Below are positions 61,296 through 64,000 of a DNA stretch of 64,000 nt, one piece after another. The stretch's first letter is position 1. Each line of letters begins with the position of its first letter. Position numbers and translations under genes: made by a program. The notes under the pieces are model-generated. The model had not been told where the DNA came from, did no database searches, and worked only from the letters and a program-made list of their open reading frames with translations. The stretch comes from Kitasatospora herbaricolor (lineage in GTDB: Bacteria; Actinomycetota; Actinomycetes; Streptomycetales; Streptomycetaceae): the NCBI RefSeq assembly GCF_030813695.1, contig NZ_JAUSVA010000002.1, positions 6,386,001 to 6,450,000 on the forward strand, in the 5' to 3' direction.

Positions 61296-61331
61296 CAGAC
61301 CCGACCGCAGACCCGACCGCAGACCCGACCG
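61296..61331 (+). repeat. Three tandem copies of a 12-bp unit in the Rieske leader
   Basis: CAGACCCGACCG occurs three times head to tail without change, between the putative promoter and the start codon. Confidence 0.8.
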
Positions 61332-61351
61332 CACGAGCAGGAGCAGCCACG

Positions 61352-61795
61352 ATGTCCGAGGCCCAGCAGAGCCCCGCCACCACCCGCCGCACCCTGCTCT
61401 GCGGCGCCGCCGCCGTGCTCGCCGGCGGCGGCGCGCTCGCCGTCTCCGGCTGCGGCTCCACCACCTCGGGCGGCTCCTCCTCCGGTGCCGCGGCCGGCCC
61501 GGTCGAGGTCGGCCCGGCCGCCGAGGTACCGGTCGGCGGCGGCAAGGTGTTCCGGGAGAAGAAGATCGTCGTCACCCAGCCGACCGAGGGCCAGTACAAG
61601 GCGTTCAGCGCCAAGTGCCCCCACGCCGGCTGCATCGTCGACCAGGTCAAGAACAACGAGATCCTCTGCCCGTGCCACGGCAGCCGGTTCAGCATCACCG
61701 ACGGTTCGGTGCAGGGGACGGGCCCGGCGCCCAGCCCGCTGCCCTCGTACCAGGTGGCGGTGGAGGGCGGCACCCTCAAGGTGACGCCCGCCTGA
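61352..61795 (+). CDS. Tat-exported Rieske [2Fe-2S] lipoprotein
   Basis: 147 residues. Twin-arginine signal (TTRRTLLCG) with a Cys at the lipobox-like VSGCG, then a Ser/Gly linker and a compact Rieske domain. Cluster ligands: Cys-Pro-His (KCPHAGC) and Cys-Pro-Cys-His (CPCHGSRF), so two Cys and two His, plus the usual disulfide pair. An exported small Rieske protein such as this may carry electrons at the cell surface; no partner is adjacent. Confidence 0.92.
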   Translation: MSEAQQSPATTRRTLLCGAAAVLAGGGALAVSGCGSTTSGGSSSGAAAGPVEVGPAAEVPVGGGKVFREKKIVVTQPTEGQYKAFSAKCPHAGCIVDQVKNNEILCPCHGSRFSITDGSVQGTGPAPSPLPSYQVAVEGGTLKVTPA

Positions 61796-61810
61796 CCCGG
61801 CGCGGTCGGC

Positions 61811-61837
61811 CCCGGCCGCTCCCCCCGAGCGGCCGGG
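61811..61837. terminator. Bidirectional terminator after the Rieske gene
   Basis: 11-bp stem CCCGGCCGCTC / GAGCGGCCGGG with a C5 loop between convergent genes. Confidence 0.75.
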
Positions 61838-61891
61838 CCCCCGGGGCACCGGTGTCCCGGGTGACCGCTGCCCCGGGCCGGTGCCGGTTCG

Positions 61892-62305
61892 TCAGCAGGT
61901 GCCGGAGGGGACCCACTTGTGGGAGGCGATGTTGTTTTTTAGGGTCTGGCCGCGCCCGCCGCCGGTCCCGCGGTTGAAGGTCACCGTGGAGAGGTCGTCG
62001 ATCACCGTGCCGGTGTTGATGCAGCGGTAGGCACCCGTCCAGCCGGTGCCCCAGTAGACCAGGACGTCGCCCGTCCCGTCGTCCACGCCGTTGTTCCACA
62101 GCGAGTGGGTCACGTTGGCACAGGACCCCCAGTTCGAGGAGCCGCCCTCCCACTGGGCGCACTGCGAGGTCCGGTTGAGCCCCAGGTAGGCGTGCAGGTT
62201 GCCGTCCGCGGAGAGCTGCGACGGCGCGGCGTGCGCGGTGGACGGCAGCAGGGCGGCGAGCGCGGCCACGGCCGTGCCGGCGACGGCGGCGGAGATCTTC
62301 CTCAT
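61892..62305 (-). CDS. Secreted peptidase-inhibitor family I36-like protein
   Basis: 137 residues. Sec signal peptide (MRKISAAVAGTAVAALAALL...AHAA, cleavage near residue 27). The mature domain, with Cys pairs in SQCAQWEGGSSNWGSC and AYRCINTGT plus a final Cys, resembles the beta/gamma-crystallin-like I36 family (SMPI of Streptomyces), small inhibitors of metalloproteases. Inhibition is not predictable from sequence. AGGGAG precedes the ATG; a 7-bp repeat CGGTGAT (x3, 62332-62352) lies in the leader. Confidence 0.72.
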   Translation of the reverse strand: MRKISAAVAGTAVAALAALLPSTAHAAPSQLSADGNLHAYLGLNRTSQCAQWEGGSSNWGSCANVTHSLWNNGVDDGTGDVLVYWGTGWTGAYRCINTGTVIDDLSTVTFNRGTGGGRGQTLKNNIASHKWVPSGTC

Positions 62306-62575
62306 GCGATGGACTCCCTCTTCGAGGTGAACGGTGATCGGTGATCGGTGATCGCCCCCGGACGCCGGGGGCAGCTGCCCGGCCGGCGCCCCCACCCCCG
62401 TCGGGGGCGCCGGCCGGACTCCCCGCGGGGTCGAACAACTCCAGCCTGCGGCCCGGGAGTCGGTGACCGGCAGGCCTTTCGGTGGAGCCTTAAAGGCCCT
62501 GCTGGACGGCGTGCCCCCGACCCGCGAGACTGCAGACGGGGCGGGGGCGGGGGCCTCCTGGGGGAGGGACGATCG

Positions 62576-63607
62576 ATGCTGCGGATCCACTTCACGGCGG
62601 ACGACCTGGCCAGGACCAGGGTGAGCGGCGGCGCCGGGGCGGCCGCCGAGACCGGCCACGCCCTCGACCAACTGCTCTGCCGCGACGTCCCGGTGGGCTT
62701 CCGGCCGTGGCGCCGGGAGCTGCTCGCCAGGATCGGCGGCAGCGCGGGGCGGCCCGGTCGCGACGGGCCCCGGGAGCCGTTGCGCCCGATGATGTCGCTG
62801 GTGCCCGGCCCGGGCCGGGGCCTCGACCTACGGGCCCTGGCCGGGTCCGCGCCGGCCATCGAGGCGGGGGTCGAGCACCTGCTGACCGTCCCGGACACGG
62901 TGCTGCGGATGGAGCTGGAGCACCTGCCGCTGCCCAGGGCCGAACCGGGCTGGCTGCGGGCGCTGACCGACGGCGACCAGGACGCCAGGAGGCTGCTGGC
63001 CGGCTCCCTGGACGCCTGCTACCGGACCTTGGTCGAGCCGTACTGGCACCGGATCCGCGGGCACCTCGACGCCGTCCGCGCCGACTACGCGCGCACGGTC
63101 CTGGACGGCGGCGTCGAGCGGCTGCTGGAGACGCTCTGCCCGGCCCTGGTGCGCTGGCGCAGCCCGGTGCTGGAGGTGCGCTTCCCCCGGGACGCCGAGA
63201 TCCGGCTGAACGGCCGCGGCCTCGTCCTGGCGCCGTCGGTGTTCCTGGCCGGCCGGGCGGAGCTGCTGACCGATCTCCGGGACGAGGCGGCGCCACCGGT
63301 GCTGGGCGTCCCGGCGTTGCGCGATCCGCTCGTGGCGGCCGCCTTCTGGGACGACCGCGGGCCGGGCCGGAATCCGCTGGGAGCCCTGCTGGGCCGCACC
63401 CGGGCCGCCGCGCTGGACGTCGTCGCCGGCGGCTGCAGCACCGGGGAGCTGGCCCGCCGGCTCGGCGTCTCCCCGGCGGCGGCCAGCCAGCACGCGGGCG
63501 TCCTGCGCGAGGCCAACCTGATCACCACCCGCCGCCGCGGCGGGGCGGTGCTCCACTCGATCACCCCGCTCGGCGCGGACCTGCTCGACCTCGGCGGCGA
63601 CCGCTGA
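62576..63607 (+). CDS. ArsR-type winged-helix regulator with large N-terminal domain
   Basis: 343 residues. The C-terminal ~70 residues are an ArsR/SmtB winged helix (RAAALDVVAGGCSTGELARRLGVSPAAASQHAGVLREANLITTRRRGGAVLHSITPLGADLL). The N-terminal ~250 residues (MLRIHFTADDLARTRV, PWRRELLARIGG, PSVFLAGRAELL) are an actinobacteria-specific domain found in DUF5937-type regulators. No metal-binding cysteine motif in the helix. ATG 62576 follows GGGGGAGGGAC. Its target is unknown. Confidence 0.85.
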   Translation: MLRIHFTADDLARTRVSGGAGAAAETGHALDQLLCRDVPVGFRPWRRELLARIGGSAGRPGRDGPREPLRPMMSLVPGPGRGLDLRALAGSAPAIEAGVEHLLTVPDTVLRMELEHLPLPRAEPGWLRALTDGDQDARRLLAGSLDACYRTLVEPYWHRIRGHLDAVRADYARTVLDGGVERLLETLCPALVRWRSPVLEVRFPRDAEIRLNGRGLVLAPSVFLAGRAELLTDLRDEAAPPVLGVPALRDPLVAAAFWDDRGPGRNPLGALLGRTRAAALDVVAGGCSTGELARRLGVSPAAASQHAGVLREANLITTRRRGGAVLHSITPLGADLLDLGGDR

Positions 63608-63789
63608 ACGCCCCGCCCGTGCCGCCTCCCGGCCCGGCGCCCGACCGGCTGCCCGCGCCGCTCCCCGGCCCGGCGCCCGACCTGGGGTCCGGCCTGCGGT
63701 CCGACCTGCGGACGGACCGCCCGGCGGACCGGCGGCGGGACCCGCCGCCCGAACGGTGAACCGGACCCCGGGATGTCCGGCCGACTCGG

Positions 63790-63795
63790 TACGGT
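63790..63795 (+). promoter_or_regulatory. Leaderless -10 box (TACGGT) of uvrC
   Basis: TACGGT ends 6 nt before ATG 63802, identical in hexamer and spacing to uvrB. Confidence 0.5.
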
Positions 63796-63801
63796 AGACC
63801 C

Positions 63802-64000
63802 ATGGCTGACCCGTCCACCTACCGCCCCGCCCCGGGCGCGATCCCGACCTCACCCGGTGTCTACCGGTTCCGCGACGCCCACGGGCGGGTCATCTACGTC
63901 GGCAAGGCCAAGAGCCTGCGCCCGCGGCTGTCCTCCTACTTCCAGGACATCGCCGGCCTGCACCCCCGCACCGCGACGATGGTCACCACCGCCGCCTCCG
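63802..64000 (+). CDS. uvrC: Excinuclease ABC subunit C, 5' part cut by window edge
   Basis: The visible 66 residues begin MADPSTYRPAPGAIPTSPG and contain the GIY-YIG nuclease motif region GVYRFRDAHGRVIYVGKAKSLRPRLSSYF, which makes the 3' incision in nucleotide excision repair. The gene continues beyond base 64000. Completes a uvrB-uvrA-uvrC set in the same orientation. Confidence 0.95.
   Translation, partial: MADPSTYRPAPGAIPTSPGVYRFRDAHGRVIYVGKAKSLRPRLSSYFQDIAGLHPRTATMVTTAAS

Overview
The window is very high-GC (>70%) actinobacterial chromosome with strong third-codon-position GC, frequent GTG/TTG starts and almost no transposon-like DNA. Gene content (whiI, the rok7B7-xylFGH block, a mycothiol-type enzyme, DUF3000, the coproheme route hemG-hemQ, stand-alone murC) indicates a Streptomycetaceae genome, Streptomyces or Kitasatospora. 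No replication origin, prophage, integrase, transposase or CRISPR array was seen.

Layout. 1-3034 (-): 3' part of pepN and a membrane-anchored PQQ-propeller protein. 3475-8186 (+): ROK regulator and a xylose-type ABC importer (xylF, attenuator, xylG-xylH). 8479-12612 (+): dxs, a GT39-like membrane glycosyltransferase and a CBS-domain protein. 12819-17749 (-): fadB-fadA and an RNase D family nuclease. 18145-21068: whiI with a sigma-WhiG-like promoter, DUF3000, hemE. 21175-22203 (-): DUF4349 lipoprotein. 22473-29456 (-): a compact operon GntR - ferredoxin - binding protein - permease - ATPase - flavoprotein/HEAT fusion, in which the redox pair looks like AprB/AprA and the binding protein ends in a NosL-like domain. 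29744-33276 (+): YoaK, Uma2, hemG, hemQ. 33372-37624 (-): two TIGR04222 membrane proteins, an intradiol dioxygenase-like protein, and the operon DUF692 - small partner - Cys-rich TIGR04222 protein. 37931-40856 (+): GNAT, tRNA-Trp, aldo/keto reductase, MOSC protein. 41005-46105: secreted peptidoglycan-binding protein, decayed gene fragments, msrB, murC, a small conserved protein and a RibD-C-type reductase. 46143-49558: zapE and a TetR/MFS pair with tandem operators. 49712-64000: uvrB, TerD, riboswitch-controlled TerC, an RNA ligase/polynucleotide kinase-phosphatase pair, MBL hydrolase, mycothiol-type enzyme, uvrA, Rieske protein, inhibitor-like secreted protein, ArsR-like regulator and the start of uvrC.

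How it fits together. hemE, hemG and hemQ supply heme by the coproporphyrin route. uvrA, uvrB and uvrC (nucleotide excision repair) all lie within about 15 kb. The two strongest candidates for poorly described biology are the DUF692/TIGR04222 operon, where a membrane protein carries ten Cys-Gly units beside a predicted multinuclear iron oxidase, and the AprAB-like/ABC transporter operon. Many genes, on both strands, seem to be read from leaderless promoters: a TANNNT- or AAGAYT-type -10 box lies 6-9 nt before the start codon.

Limits: everything is read by eye from one sequence. Family assignments rest on motifs and remembered family patterns, not on database searches.
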